Source: Streptomyces sp. HNM0574 (lineage in GTDB: Bacteria; Actinomycetota; Actinomycetes; Streptomycetales; Streptomycetaceae). From it: a stretch of 64,000 nt of DNA. The notes below the pieces were generated by a model that worked only from the letters and a program-made list of their open reading frames with translations, was not told the DNA's origin and did no database searches. The stretch lies in NCBI RefSeq assembly GCF_012726235.1, contig NZ_JAASAH010000002.1, positions 124,001 to 188,000 on the forward strand, written 5' to 3'. Below are positions 9,410-18,290 of this stretch, in pieces; within the stretch, counting starts at the first letter, position 1, and each line of letters starts with the position of its first letter. The position numbers and the translations under genes were made by a program.

Positions 9410-10207
9410 ATGTCCATATTCGCCGTGCCCGAAGCGCCCTCCCGTTCCGAGCTGATCAGCCATCTCGTCCGCACCCGGATCGCGGGCGAGGTCGCCACTC
9501 CCCGCGAGAACAACCTCTCCCACTACCGCAAGCTCTCGAACGGTGACCGCCACTACTGGCTGGGCCTCGAACTCGGCGACAGGTGGACCGACGAGCAGGA
9601 CGTCCTCGCCGTGATGGCGGAACGCTGCGGCGTCGTCGACGACGCGGACCACCGGGCCGGGCAGGACACCATCGACCCCGAACTCACCGTCGGCGCGCTG
9701 GACCGCGCGGCCGCCGAGCTCCGCAAGGCCGCCGAGACCCGCGCCACCGTCCTCTTCGCCACCGGCCACCCGGGCGCGCTGCTCGACATGCACGGCGCGG
9801 TCGCCAGGGCGCTGGACGCCGCCGGGTGCACCGTCGTCCGGGTGCCGCTGGGCGTCTTCGCGGACGAGGGCGTGGTCGTGCAGTTCGGCGGCGTCGCCGT
9901 GTACGAGCGCGGCGCCTCGCTGTGGCACACCCACTCGCCCGAGCCGATGGCCCGGGTCCTGAACGCGCTGGAGGGGGCGGGCCGGAAGCTGCCCGACCTG
10001 GTCGTCGCCGACCACGGCTGGGCGGGCTGCGCCGCGCAGCGCGGCATCACCACCGTGGGCTTCGCCGACTGCAACGACCCGGCACTGTTCCTCGGCGAGG
10101 CCGAGGACACCCTGTCCGTCGCGGTCCCCCTCGACGACCACGTCACCGACCCGCGCTTCTACGAGCCGATGACGGCCTACCTCCTCAAGGCCGCCGACCT
10201 GGCCTGA
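9410..10207 (+). CDS. Conserved actinobacterial protein, often labelled phosphatase
   Basis: The 265-aa protein has no signal peptide. It is built around a glycine-rich ATGHPGALLDMHGAVARAL motif near residues 118-140 and a VVADHGWAGCAAQRGI segment, and ends FYEPMTAYLLKAADLA. I recognise the family from Streptomyces genomes, where it sits beside the agmatinase gene and is annotated phosphatase, but I cannot name catalytic residues and would not trust a reaction. It is divergent from the agmatinase gene (165 nt between starts) and convergent with tesB. The ATG at 9410 is the only start giving the family N-terminus; a GACAAT hexamer 5-6 nt upstream may be the -10 of a leaderless promoter. Confidence 0.6.
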   Translation: MSIFAVPEAPSRSELISHLVRTRIAGEVATPRENNLSHYRKLSNGDRHYWLGLELGDRWTDEQDVLAVMAERCGVVDDADHRAGQDTIDPELTVGALDRAAAELRKAAETRATVLFATGHPGALLDMHGAVARALDAAGCTVVRVPLGVFADEGVVVQFGGVAVYERGASLWHTHSPEPMARVLNALEGAGRKLPDLVVADHGWAGCAAQRGITTVGFADCNDPALFLGEAEDTLSVAVPLDDHVTDPRFYEPMTAYLLKAADLA

Positions 10208-10274
10208 CGGACCGGCCGGGACAGAACGGGGGCAACGCCGGGACGGAGGGCCGGAATTCGTGATTCCGCGCCCC

Positions 10275-11165
10275 TCAGTCCCGTCCCCTCGGCACCCGCA
10301 CGACGCCCTCCTGGATCACCGAGACGGCCAGCCGTCCGTCCCGGGTGAAGATCCGGCCCTTGCCGAGCCCGCGCCCGCCCTGGGACGTCGGGCTCTCCTG
10401 GTCGTAGAGCAGCCACTCGTCGGCACGGAACGGACGGTGGAACCACATCGCGTGGTCGAGGCTGGCGCCCACCACGTCGCCGACGGCCCAGCCGCCGCGC
10501 CCGTGCGCGAGGAGCACCGAGTCGAGCAGCGTCATGTCGGAGACGTAGGTGGCCAGGCAGATGTGGAGCATCGGGTCGTCCAGCTCGCCGTCCAGCTTGC
10601 CGTTGGTCCGGAACCACACCTGCGACCTGGGCTCCTTCGGGCTGCCCACGCTGCCGAACGGGGGCTCGGCCACGTACCGCAGGTCCACCGCGGCGCGGGC
10701 CTTCATCAGCCGGCGCGGGATCTCCTCGTCGCGGAAGAGCTCCGTGTAGCGGGGCAGCAACTCCTCTGCCGTGGAGAGCGTTTCCGGGTCCGGGGCCTCG
10801 GGCATCGGCTCCTGGTGCTCCAGCCCCTCCTCGAAGGTCTGGAAGGACGCGGAGAGATGGAAGATCGGCTGCCCGTGCTGGACGGCCACCACCCGCCGGG
10901 TGGTGAACGACCGGCCGTCGCGGATGCGGTCGACGGTGTAGACGATGGGCGCCCCCGGGTCACCGGCACGCAGGAAGTAGGCGTGCAGAGAGTGCGGCAG
11001 GCGCCCCTCGGGCACGGTGCGGCAGGCGGCGACGAGCGCCTGCGCGGCGACCTGCCCGCCGAAGACGCGGGGGACGAGGGACGCGCGGCTGTCCCCGCGG
11101 AAGATGTCCCGCTCGACCCGCTCCAGATCGAGCAGGTCGAGCAGGGACGTCAGTTCGTGGCTCAT
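10275..11165 (-). CDS. tesB: Acyl-CoA thioesterase II (TesB type)
   Basis: The 296-aa protein has the double-hotdog layout of TesB. The N-terminal hotdog contains RVFGGQVAAQAL and LHAYFLRAGDP; the C-terminal one contains LDHAMWFHRPFRADEWLLY, whose Asp corresponds to the catalytic Asp of E. coli TesB. It hydrolyses medium and long acyl-CoA to free acid and CoA in the cytosol. Only 46 nt separate it from the acyl-CoA dehydrogenase gene upstream on the same strand, so the two are probably cotranscribed and act on related acyl-CoAs. No ribosome site stands out before the ATG. Confidence 0.88.
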   Translation of the reverse strand: MSHELTSLLDLLDLERVERDIFRGDSRASLVPRVFGGQVAAQALVAACRTVPEGRLPHSLHAYFLRAGDPGAPIVYTVDRIRDGRSFTTRRVVAVQHGQPIFHLSASFQTFEEGLEHQEPMPEAPDPETLSTAEELLPRYTELFRDEEIPRRLMKARAAVDLRYVAEPPFGSVGSPKEPRSQVWFRTNGKLDGELDDPMLHICLATYVSDMTLLDSVLLAHGRGGWAVGDVVGASLDHAMWFHRPFRADEWLLYDQESPTSQGGRGLGKGRIFTRDGRLAVSVIQEGVVRVPRGRD

Positions 11166-11211
11166 GTGGCTGATTGTGCACGCCTCGGGCTACCGAAGGT
11201 TACGGCGAAGA

Positions 11212-12369
11212 TCACAGCCCCATGGACTTCGCGACGATGGAGCGCATGACCTCGCTGGTGCCGCCGTAGATCCGGGTCACCCGGGTGTCGGCGTACAGCC
11301 CGGCGATCGGGTACTCCAGCATGTAGCCGTAACCGCCGTGCAGCTGAAGGCACTTGTCGATCACCTTGGCCGCCAGCTCGGTGGTGAACAGCTTGGCCGA
11401 GGCGGCGTCCGCCGGCGTCAGCTCCCCCGCGTCCAGCGCCTCCAGCGCGCGGTCGACGACGGCCTGCATGGCGTCGACGTCGGACTTGCAGTCCGCCAGG
11501 ACGAACTTGGTGTTCTGGAAGGACGCGACCTCCTTGCCGAAGACCGTGCGCTCCTTGACGTACTCGTGCGCGAACCGCACCGCGGCGGCGGACTGCGCGT
11601 ACGCGCCGATGGCGATGCCCAGCCGCTCCTGCGGCAGGTTGTGCGTCAGGTAGGAGAACGCCTTGCCCTCCTCGCCGAGCAGGTCCCGGGCGGGCACCTT
11701 GACGTCGGTGAAGGAGAGTTCGGCCGTGTCGGAGGCGCGCAGTCCGAGCTTGTCGAGCTTCCGCCCGACGGCGTAGCCCTCACTCTTCGTATCGACGACG
11801 AGGATCGAGATCCCGCCACGCCGGTCCTCCGCGGACGGCGGCGCCGTACGGCAGCAGACCAGGACCCGGTCGGCCTGGACGCCGCCGGTGATGAAGGTCT
11901 TGGCGCCGTTGAGGACGTAGTGCGTACCGTCCTCGGACAGCTTCGCGGTGGTCTTCATCCCCGCCAGGTCGGACCCGGTGCCCGGTTCCGTCATCGCGAT
12001 AGCCGTCATCATCTCGCCGGAGACGAACGACGGCAGCCAGCGCCGCTTCTGCTCCTCGCTGCCGTACTTGAGGAGGTACGGCAGGCACAGCGCGGTGTGC
12101 ACGCTGGAGCCGCCGAAGCTGACCCCCGCCCGCGCGCACTCCTCGGAGATGACGGCGTTGAACTTGAAGCTCGTCTCCCCCGCGCCGCCGTACTCCTCCG
12201 GCACCTCGATACCGAAGATCCCGAGCTCACCCAGCTGCTTGTAGAGCGAGCGGGGGACGTAGCCCTGCTCGGACCACTGCTCGTAGTGGGGCGCCACCTC
12301 GCTCCGGATGAAGTCACGGATGGTCTGACGGAACGCCTCGTGGTCCTCGTTGAACACCGTGCGACGCAC
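11212..12369 (-). CDS. Acyl-CoA dehydrogenase, long-chain (LCAD) type
   Basis: The 385-aa flavoprotein shows TEPGTGSDLAGMKT, a standard FAD/acyl-CoA segment, and LHGGYGYMLEYPIAGLYADT near the end. The position that carries the catalytic Glu in MCAD/SCAD is Gly (YGGTSEV). A Glu occurs instead in LPQERLGIA, the place used by LCAD and isovaleryl-CoA dehydrogenase. The enzyme is therefore predicted to oxidise long or branched acyl-CoA. The GTG at 12369 is preferred because GAGGAGG lies 7 nt upstream; the frame is open further to 12423. It follows the TetR gene on the same strand and precedes tesB. From memory the S. coelicolor equivalent is called acdH2. Confidence 0.85.
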   Translation of the reverse strand: MRRTVFNEDHEAFRQTIRDFIRSEVAPHYEQWSEQGYVPRSLYKQLGELGIFGIEVPEEYGGAGETSFKFNAVISEECARAGVSFGGSSVHTALCLPYLLKYGSEEQKRRWLPSFVSGEMMTAIAMTEPGTGSDLAGMKTTAKLSEDGTHYVLNGAKTFITGGVQADRVLVCCRTAPPSAEDRRGGISILVVDTKSEGYAVGRKLDKLGLRASDTAELSFTDVKVPARDLLGEEGKAFSYLTHNLPQERLGIAIGAYAQSAAAVRFAHEYVKERTVFGKEVASFQNTKFVLADCKSDVDAMQAVVDRALEALDAGELTPADAASAKLFTTELAAKVIDKCLQLHGGYGYMLEYPIAGLYADTRVTRIYGGTSEVMRSIVAKSMGL

Positions 12370-12387
12370 TGGCACGCCTCCTCGTCT

Positions 12388-12408
12388 AAGCGCTTGCTCA
12401 GCCGTCAA
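12388..12408 (-). promoter_or_regulatory. Candidate operator and -35 box upstream of the LCAD-type gene
   Basis: AAGCGCTT at 12388-12395 is a perfect 8-bp palindrome just upstream of the ribosome site (GAGGAGG, 12383-12377). On the minus strand TTGACG (12408-12403) precedes it and may be a -35 box, although no consensus -10 follows at the proper distance. Weak evidence. Confidence 0.3.
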
Positions 12409-12528
12409 GCTACCTACGGTCACTCCCCCTGTCCAGAGCCGGAACAGCCCGCCGTCCGGCCGTTTCCGAACAGGGGGAGGCCGGGCGGGGGTTGGGGTTC
12501 GCGCGAGGGAACGGCCGCGGCCGGCGCG

Positions 12529-13170
12529 TCAGTCCCGCGGCAGGGGCCCGGACGGGGCCGCCGCGGAGAGGGCGCCGCGGGCGAGGCGGTGCAGGAGGGC
12601 CGCGGTGGTCGCGCGGTCCGGGAGGGTGGACGGGCCGCCGAGGTGCGGCGTGGAGTTGAGCAGCCCGAAGACGGTGTGCACCGAGACCCGCGCCTCCAGC
12701 TCTGTCAGATCCGGGTAGACCTCGCGCACGGCGCCCACCCACAGCTCCACGTACTGCCGCTGGAGCTTGCGGACCCGCTTGCGCTCGGCCTCCTTGAGGC
12801 GGTCCAGCTCGCGGTCGTGGAGCGTGATCAGCGCCCGGTCGTCGAGCGCGAAGTCGATGTGGCCGTGGATCAGCGCGTCCAGCGCCTGCTCGGGGGGCAG
12901 CCCGGCGGCGGTGGACTCCTCCAGGCGCATCCGGCCGCCGTCGTGCAGCCGCTCGCTGATGCCGACGAGCAGCTCGGCGAGCATCGCGTCCTTGCCCGCG
13001 AAGTGGCGGTACAGCCCCGGGCCGCTGATGCCGACCGCGGCCCCTATCTCGTCGACGCCGACGCCGTGGAATCCGCGCTCGGCGAACAGCCTGGCGGCCT
13101 CGCGGAGGATCTGCTCCCGCCGGGTCGGGGCCGCTTCCCCCGTCTTCGCCGCCGCCGTCTTCGTGCTCAT
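12529..13170 (-). CDS. accR: TetR family repressor, AccR-like
   Basis: The 213-aa protein has a TetR DNA-binding domain at residues 16-62 (REQILREAARLFAERGFHG, then VDEIGAAVGISGPGLYRHF) and a helical ligand domain behind it. It is divergent from the acyl-CoA carboxylase operon, and the 136-nt gap holds two copies of a 16-bp site. From memory, S. avermitilis AccR sits in this position, represses the accD1-accA1-hmgL-fadE4 operon and binds a GTTAA-N6-TTAAC motif; the sites here fit with one mismatch. The ligand is expected to be a short acyl-CoA. The -10 TAGAAT ends 6 nt before the ATG, so it is probably leaderless. Its own -35 lies in an operator copy, implying autorepression. Confidence 0.8.
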   Translation of the reverse strand: MSTKTAAAKTGEAAPTRREQILREAARLFAERGFHGVGVDEIGAAVGISGPGLYRHFAGKDAMLAELLVGISERLHDGGRMRLEESTAAGLPPEQALDALIHGHIDFALDDRALITLHDRELDRLKEAERKRVRKLQRQYVELWVGAVREVYPDLTELEARVSVHTVFGLLNSTPHLGGPSTLPDRATTAALLHRLARGALSAAAPSGPLPRD

Positions 13171-13176
13171 GAATCC

Positions 13177-13239
13177 ATTCTAGACAGCGACGTTAGTGGG
13201 CGTTAACCTGACGTCGTCGAGTTAACGCCCACTAACGTC
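13177..13239. promoter_or_regulatory. Divergent TetR/accD1 control region with two AccR-type operators
   Basis: Sites GTTAGTGGGCGTTAAC (13192-13207) and its inverted copy (13221-13236) are perfect copies in opposite orientation within 19-bp arms 13 nt apart. Minus strand: TTAACG then TAGAAT (13182-13177), spacing 18, for the repressor gene. Plus strand: CTGACG (13208-13213) then TAACGT (13233-13238), spacing 19, for the carboxylase operon. Both promoters overlap the operators. Confidence 0.75.
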
Positions 13240-13306
13240 CGGCGGCGGCCGGAGCGGGCGGAACACGCACCGGACATCGCACGGTCGAGCAAGGGGGCTC
13301 AGCGGC

Positions 13307-14965
13307 ATGGACGAGCAGACGGTGCCCGCGGCGGCGGGATCGGCACCGGCGCTGACGAGCGCGGCCGATCCCGCGTCCGAGACGTACCGCGCCAACGAGG
13401 CGGCGCACCGCGAACTGGCCGCCGGCCTGCGCGAGAAGCTCGCCGCGGCCCGGCTCGGCGGCGGCGAGCGCGCGCGCACCCGGCACACCGCGCGGGGCAA
13501 GCTGCTCCCGCGCGACCGCGTGGACGCGCTGCTCGACCCGGGCTCGCCCTTCCTGGAGCTGGCCCCGCTCGCGGCCGACGGGATGTACGACGGCGCGGCA
13601 CCGGCGGCGGGAGTGATCGCCGGGATCGGCCGGGTCGCGGGCCGCGAGGCCGTGATCGTCGCCAACGATGCCACCGTCAAGGGCGGCACCTACTACCCGA
13701 TGACGGTCAAGAAGCACCTGCGCGCGCAGGAGGTGGCCCTGGAGAACCGCCTGCCGTGCGTGTATCTGGTCGACTCCGGCGGCGCCTTCCTGCCGATGCA
13801 GGACGACGTCTTCCCGGACCGCGAGCACTTCGGCCGGATTTTCTACAACCAGGCGCGGATGTCCGGCGCGGGCATTCCGCAGATCGCCGCCGTCCTCGGC
13901 TCCTGCACGGCCGGCGGCGCGTACGTCCCGGCCATGAGCGACGAGGCGGTGATCGTCCGCGAGCAGGGCACGATCTTCCTGGGCGGGCCGCCGCTGGTGA
14001 AGGCCGCGACGGGCGAGGTCGTCTCGGCCGAGGAGCTGGGCGGCGGCGAGGTGCACAGCCGCGTCTCCGGCGTCACCGACCATCTCGCCGAGGACGACGC
14101 GCACGCGCTGCGCATCGTGCGGCGGATCGCCGGCACCCTGCCCGAACGCCCGCCGCTCCCCTGGTCGGTGACGCCCCCCGAGGAGCCCGCCGTCGACCCG
14201 GCCGGCCTGTACGGCGCCGTCCCCGCCGATTCCCGCACGCCCTACGACGTGCGCGAGGTGATCGCCCGCGTCGTGGACGGCTCGCGCTTCCAGGAGTTCA
14301 AGGCCGAGTACGGCACCACGCTGGTCACCGGCTTCGCGCACATCCACGGCCACCCGGTCGGCATCGTCGCCAACAACGGCATCCTGTTCTCCGAATCGGC
14401 CCAGAAGGGCGCGCACTTCATCGAGCTGTGCGACCAGCGCGGCATCCCGCTGCTGTTCCTGCAGAACATCTCCGGCTTCATGGTCGGCCGGGACTACGAG
14501 GCGGGCGGCATCGCCAAGCACGGCGCCAAGATGGTGACGGCCGTGGCCTGCGCGCGGGTGCCCAAACTGACGGTCGTCATCGGCGGTTCGTACGGCGCGG
14601 GCAACTACTCGATGTGCGGCCGCGCCTACAGCCCCCGCTTCCTGTGGATGTGGCCGAACGCGAAGATCTCCGTGATGGGCGGCGAGCAGGCCGCCTCCGT
14701 ACTGGCGACCGTCAAGCGGGACCAGATGGAGGCGCGCGGCGAGGAGTGGAGCGCCGAGGAAGAGGAGGACTTCCGGGCCCCCGTCCGCGCCCGGTACGAG
14801 GAGCAGGGCAGCGCCTACTACGCCACGGCCCGGCTGTGGGACGACGGCGTGATCGACCCGCTGGAGACGAGAACGGTGCTGGGGCTCGCGCTCACCGCGT
14901 GCGCCAACGCACCGCTGCCGCAGAAGGATCCGACCGCGCCGGGCTTCGGCGTCTTCCGGATGTGA
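13307..14965 (+). CDS. accD1: Acyl-CoA carboxylase carboxyltransferase subunit (methylcrotonyl-CoA type)
   Basis: The 552-aa protein has two crotonase-like halves of the biotin-dependent carboxyltransferase family. The N-half includes [20 protein letters not shown] and [14 protein letters not shown]; the C-half includes [16 protein letters not shown] and [19 protein letters not shown]. These are hallmarks of methylcrotonyl-CoA/geranyl-CoA carboxyltransferases. It transfers carboxyl from carboxybiotin to an enoyl-CoA such as 3-methylcrotonyl-CoA in leucine breakdown. AAGGGGG lies 9 nt before the ATG. It is the first gene of a four-gene operon, and its partner biotin carboxylase begins 10 nt after its stop. 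Propionyl/acetyl-CoA activity, claimed for some relatives, remains possible. Confidence 0.88.
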   Translation: MDEQTVPAAAGSAPALTSAADPASETYRANEAAHRELAAGLREKLAAARLGGGERARTRHTARGKLLPRDRVDALLDPGSPFLELAPLAADGMYDGAAPAAGVIAGIGRVAGREAVIVANDATVKGGTYYPMTVKKHLRAQEVALENRLPCVYLVDSGGAFLPMQDDVFPDREHFGRIFYNQARMSGAGIPQIAAVLGSCTAGGAYVPAMSDEAVIVREQGTIFLGGPPLVKAATGEVVSAEELGGGEVHSRVSGVTDHLAEDDAHALRIVRRIAGTLPERPPLPWSVTPPEEPAVDPAGLYGAVPADSRTPYDVREVIARVVDGSRFQEFKAEYGTTLVTGFAHIHGHPVGIVANNGILFSESAQKGAHFIELCDQRGIPLLFLQNISGFMVGRDYEAGGIAKHGAKMVTAVACARVPKLTVVIGGSYGAGNYSMCGRAYSPRFLWMWPNAKISVMGGEQAASVLATVKRDQMEARGEEWSAEEEEDFRAPVRARYEEQGSAYYATARLWDDGVIDPLETRTVLGLALTACANAPLPQKDPTAPGFGVFRM

Positions 14966-14975
14966 GGGGGCCGAG

Positions 14976-17144
14976 ATGACGATGTTCGACACCGTCCTGG
15001 TGGCAAACCGCGGCGAGATCGCCGTACGCGTGATCCGCACCCTGCGGCGGATGGGCGTCCGTTCCGTCGCGGTGCACAGCGACGCCGACGCCGGCGCCCT
15101 GCACGTACGCGAGGCGGACACTGCCGTGCGCATCGGCCCGAGCGCCGCGGCGGAGAGCTACCTCTCGGCCGAACGGCTGCTGGAGGCGGCCCGCCGCAGC
15201 GGCGCCCAGGCCGTCCACCCCGGGTACGGATTCCTCGCGGAGAACGCCGCGTTCGCCCGCGCCTGCGCCGAGGCCGGGCTGGTCTTCATCGGGCCGCCCG
15301 CCGACGCCATCGAGACGATGGGCGACAAGATCCGGGCCAAGGACACCGTCCGCGCCGCGGGCGTCCCGGTGGTCCCGGGGTCCACCGGCAGCGGCCTGAG
15401 CGATGCCGAACTCGCCGAGGCGGCACGGGAGATCGGCATGCCCGTCCTGCTGAAGCCCTCGGCCGGGGGCGGCGGCAAGGGCATGCGGCTGGTGCGGGAC
15501 GAGGCCCTGCTGGCGGAGGAGATCGCCGCCGCCCGCCGTACGGCGCGGGGCTCCTTCGGGGACGACACCCTGCTGCTGGAACGCTGGATCGACAGCCCGC
15601 GGCACATCGAGATCCAGGTCCTCGCCGACGGGCACGGCAACGTCCTCCACCTCGGCGAACGCGAGTGCTCCCTGCAGCGCCGCCACCAGAAGATCATCGA
15701 GGAGGCCCCGAGCCCCCTGCTGGACGAGACGGCCCGCGCCGCCATGGGCGAGGCCGCGGTCGAGGCGGCCCGCGCCTGCGGGTACCGGGGCGCCGGCACG
15801 GTCGAGTTCATCGTCCCCGGCCGCGATCCCGCCTCGCACTTCTTCATGGAGATGAACACCCGCCTCCAAGTGGAGCACCCGGTCACCGAGATGATCACCG
15901 GTACGGATCTCGTGGAGTGGCAGCTCCGCGTCGCCGCCGGTGAACAACTCCCCTTCGCCCAGCGGGACATCACCCTCACCGGCCACGCCGTCGAGGCCCG
16001 GCTCTGCGCCGAGACGGCCCTGGTCGGCGCAGAGCCGGACGGCACGGAACGGGTCGACTTCCTGCCCTCGGCCGGCACCGTCCGCCTGCTCCGCGAACCG
16101 CTCAAGGAGGGCGTCCGCACCGACTCGGGGCTCGCCGAGGGCACCGAGGTCGGCACCCTCTACGACCCGATGCTCGCCAAGGTCATCGCGCACGGACCGG
16201 ACCGGGCCACCGCGCTGCGCAGGCTGCGGGCGGCGCTCGCGGAGACGGCGGTGCTCGGCGTGGAGACCAACACCGCCTTCCTGCGCCGCCTGCTGGCCCA
16301 CCCGGACGTGGTCTCCGGCGCCCTGGACACCGGCCTCGTCGACCGGGACGCGGCCTCGCTCGTCGAGCGCCGCGTCCCCGACGCGGTGTACGCGGCGGCC
16401 GCGCTGCTCCGGCAGGACGCGCTGGAGCCGCACCGCGAGCCCTCCGGCTGGACGGACCCGTTCTCCGCGCCCACGGGCTGGCGGCTCGGCGGCACCCCCG
16501 CCTGGACGGTCCACCACCTCCGCGTCCCCGGCCACGACCCGGTCGCCGTGGGCGTACGGACCGGCCCGGACGGGCCCGAGGTCCGCATCCGCCCGACCGC
16601 GCCGGACGACACCCGCCCGGACACCGCCCCGGATTCCGGACCCGAGCCCGGCCCCGGCTCGGCGGGGGACGCGGGCCCGGACGAGGCCGTGGTGCGTCCC
16701 GCCCGGCTGCGCAGGCATCCGGACGGCACCAGCGCGAGCCTGGAGTGGGACGGCACCACCGTCCGGCTGGACCACGCCCAGGGCACGAAGGGAGCGGACG
16801 TCTGGATCGGCCTCGACGGCGACAGCTGGCACCTCCAGGACCACGACCCGGTGGCCGCGGCACTCAGCGGCAGCGCCACGGCACACGGGGCGGACGCCCT
16901 GACGGCGCCGATGCCGGGCACCGTCACCCTCGTCAAGGCCGGTGTCGGCGAGGAGGTCACCGCGGGCCAGAGCCTGCTCGTCGTCGAGGCGATGAAGATG
17001 GAGCACGTGATCACCGCCCCCTTCGACGGGACGGTCACCGAGCTGGACGTCACCGCGGGCAGCGCCGTCGCCATCGACCAGGTGCTGGTGGTCGTGGAGC
17101 CCTCGGCCGGAGCGGCTCCCGGGCCGGAGAGGAGCGCATCGTGA
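14976..17144 (+). CDS. accA1: Acyl-CoA carboxylase biotin carboxylase / biotin carrier subunit
   Basis: The 722-aa protein has a biotin carboxylase fold at residues 1-450: VANRGEIAVRVIRT, the ATP-grasp loop KPSAGGGGKGMR, EMNTRLQVEHPVTE. A C-terminal biotinyl domain carries EAMKMEHV, whose central Lys is the biotinylation site. It carboxylates biotin with ATP and bicarbonate and hands it to the AccD1 subunit. A Pro/Gly/Asp-rich stretch at about residues 543-570 makes it longer than usual for the family and is probably a flexible linker. It starts 10 nt after accD1 and shares 4 nt (GTGA) with the HMG-CoA lyase gene, so translation is likely coupled. Confidence 0.92.
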   Translation: MTMFDTVLVANRGEIAVRVIRTLRRMGVRSVAVHSDADAGALHVREADTAVRIGPSAAAESYLSAERLLEAARRSGAQAVHPGYGFLAENAAFARACAEAGLVFIGPPADAIETMGDKIRAKDTVRAAGVPVVPGSTGSGLSDAELAEAAREIGMPVLLKPSAGGGGKGMRLVRDEALLAEEIAAARRTARGSFGDDTLLLERWIDSPRHIEIQVLADGHGNVLHLGERECSLQRRHQKIIEEAPSPLLDETARAAMGEAAVEAARACGYRGAGTVEFIVPGRDPASHFFMEMNTRLQVEHPVTEMITGTDLVEWQLRVAAGEQLPFAQRDITLTGHAVEARLCAETALVGAEPDGTERVDFLPSAGTVRLLREPLKEGVRTDSGLAEGTEVGTLYDPMLAKVIAHGPDRATALRRLRAALAETAVLGVETNTAFLRRLLAHPDVVSGALDTGLVDRDAASLVERRVPDAVYAAAALLRQDALEPHREPSGWTDPFSAPTGWRLGGTPAWTVHHLRVPGHDPVAVGVRTGPDGPEVRIRPTAPDDTRPDTAPDSGPEPGPGSAGDAGPDEAVVRPARLRRHPDGTSASLEWDGTTVRLDHAQGTKGADVWIGLDGDSWHLQDHDPVAAALSGSATAHGADALTAPMPGTVTLVKAGVGEEVTAGQSLLVVEAMKMEHVITAPFDGTVTELDVTAGSAVAIDQVLVVVEPSAGAAPGPERSAS

Positions 17145-18166
17145 CGGAGAACCCCGCGAGCACGGCCCCCGCGCAGGGCCCCGCCGCCGGCGCCCCCTCG
17201 GGGCTGCCCATGCGGGTCCCGGCCGGGGAGGGCCTGCCGTCCTCGGTGCGGATCCACGAGGTCGGCGCCCGGGACGGCCTGCAGAACGAGAAGGCGACCG
17301 TCCCGGTCGAGGTGAAGGCCGAGTTCATCCACCGGCTGTACGCGGCCGGCCTCACCACGGTCGAGGCGACCAGCTTCGTCCACCCGAAGTGGGTGCCCCA
17401 ACTGGCCGACGCGGAAGCGCTGATCCCGCTGCTCGACGACCTGCCCCGGGAGCGCGAGCGGCTGCGGCTGCCCGTCCTGGTGCCGAACGCGCGCGGGCAC
17501 GAGCGCGCCCTCGGCCACGGCTGCCGGGACATCGCCGTCTTCGCCAGCGCCACCGAGTCCTTCGCCCGGGCGAACCTCAACCGTTCGCTGGACGAGTCGC
17601 TCGCCATGTTCCGTCCCGTGGTGGAGCGCGCGCGGGAGCACGACCAGTGGGTCCGCGGCTATGTGTCGATGTGCTTCGGCGACCCGTGGGAGGGCCCCGT
17701 CCCGCTCGCCCAGGTCGTGGACGTCTGCCGGCGGCTGCTCGCCTTCGGCTGCGACGAGCTGAGCCTCGGCGACACCATCGGCGTGGCCACCCCGGGCCAC
17801 GTCACAGCCCTGCTCACGGCGCTGAACGAGGCGGGCGTGCCGGACGGGCGGATCGCCGTCCACTTCCACGACACCTACGGCCAGGCCCTGTCCAACACCC
17901 TCGCCGCCCTCCAGCACGGCGTGCGGACGGTGGACGCCTCGGCCGGCGGCCTGGGCGGCTGCCCGTACGCCAGGAGCGCCACCGGAAACCTCGCCACCGA
18001 GGACCTCGTCTGGATGCTGAACGGCCTGGGCATCGACACGGGCGTCGACCTCGCCCGGCTCACCGCCACCAGCGTCTGGATGGCCCGGCAGCTCGGCCGC
18101 CCCAGCCCCTCCCGTACGGTCCGCGCGCTCGCCGCCGGCCAGGAGTCGCCCCCGGACCCCGCCTGA
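17141..18166 (+). CDS. hmgL: Hydroxymethylglutaryl-CoA lyase
   Basis: The 341-aa protein has the HMGL-like TIM barrel: EVGARDGLQNE with the metal-binding Asp, HFHDTYGQALSNTL with the metal-ligand His pair, and the conserved loop GGLGGCPYARSATGN whose Cys is essential in the family. It splits HMG-CoA into acetyl-CoA and acetoacetate, the last step of leucine catabolism, after the carboxylase encoded upstream. The GTG start overlaps the accA1 stop and has GGAGAGGAG 6 nt before it. The first 30 residues are a Pro/Ala/Gly-rich extension. An untranslated gap of 124 nt precedes the next gene. Confidence 0.93.
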   Translation: MTENPASTAPAQGPAAGAPSGLPMRVPAGEGLPSSVRIHEVGARDGLQNEKATVPVEVKAEFIHRLYAAGLTTVEATSFVHPKWVPQLADAEALIPLLDDLPRERERLRLPVLVPNARGHERALGHGCRDIAVFASATESFARANLNRSLDESLAMFRPVVERAREHDQWVRGYVSMCFGDPWEGPVPLAQVVDVCRRLLAFGCDELSLGDTIGVATPGHVTALLTALNEAGVPDGRIAVHFHDTYGQALSNTLAALQHGVRTVDASAGGLGGCPYARSATGNLATEDLVWMLNGLGIDTGVDLARLTATSVWMARQLGRPSPSRTVRALAAGQESPPDPA

Positions 18167-18290
18167 CCGTCCCGACCACCCGTCCCGCCCGGCCCCCGCC
18201 GGCCGTCCCCTCCTGCCTCCCGCCCGGCCCGGACGATCTCCGGCGCCCGGGGAGGCGCGGGGACGGCGAGCAGAAGGAGCAGTGAGCGTC

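Noticed and set aside
14892..17006. Minus-strand 704-aa open frame
   Set aside because: Antisense to the biotin carboxylase gene, whose motifs are complete; composition is shadow-like.
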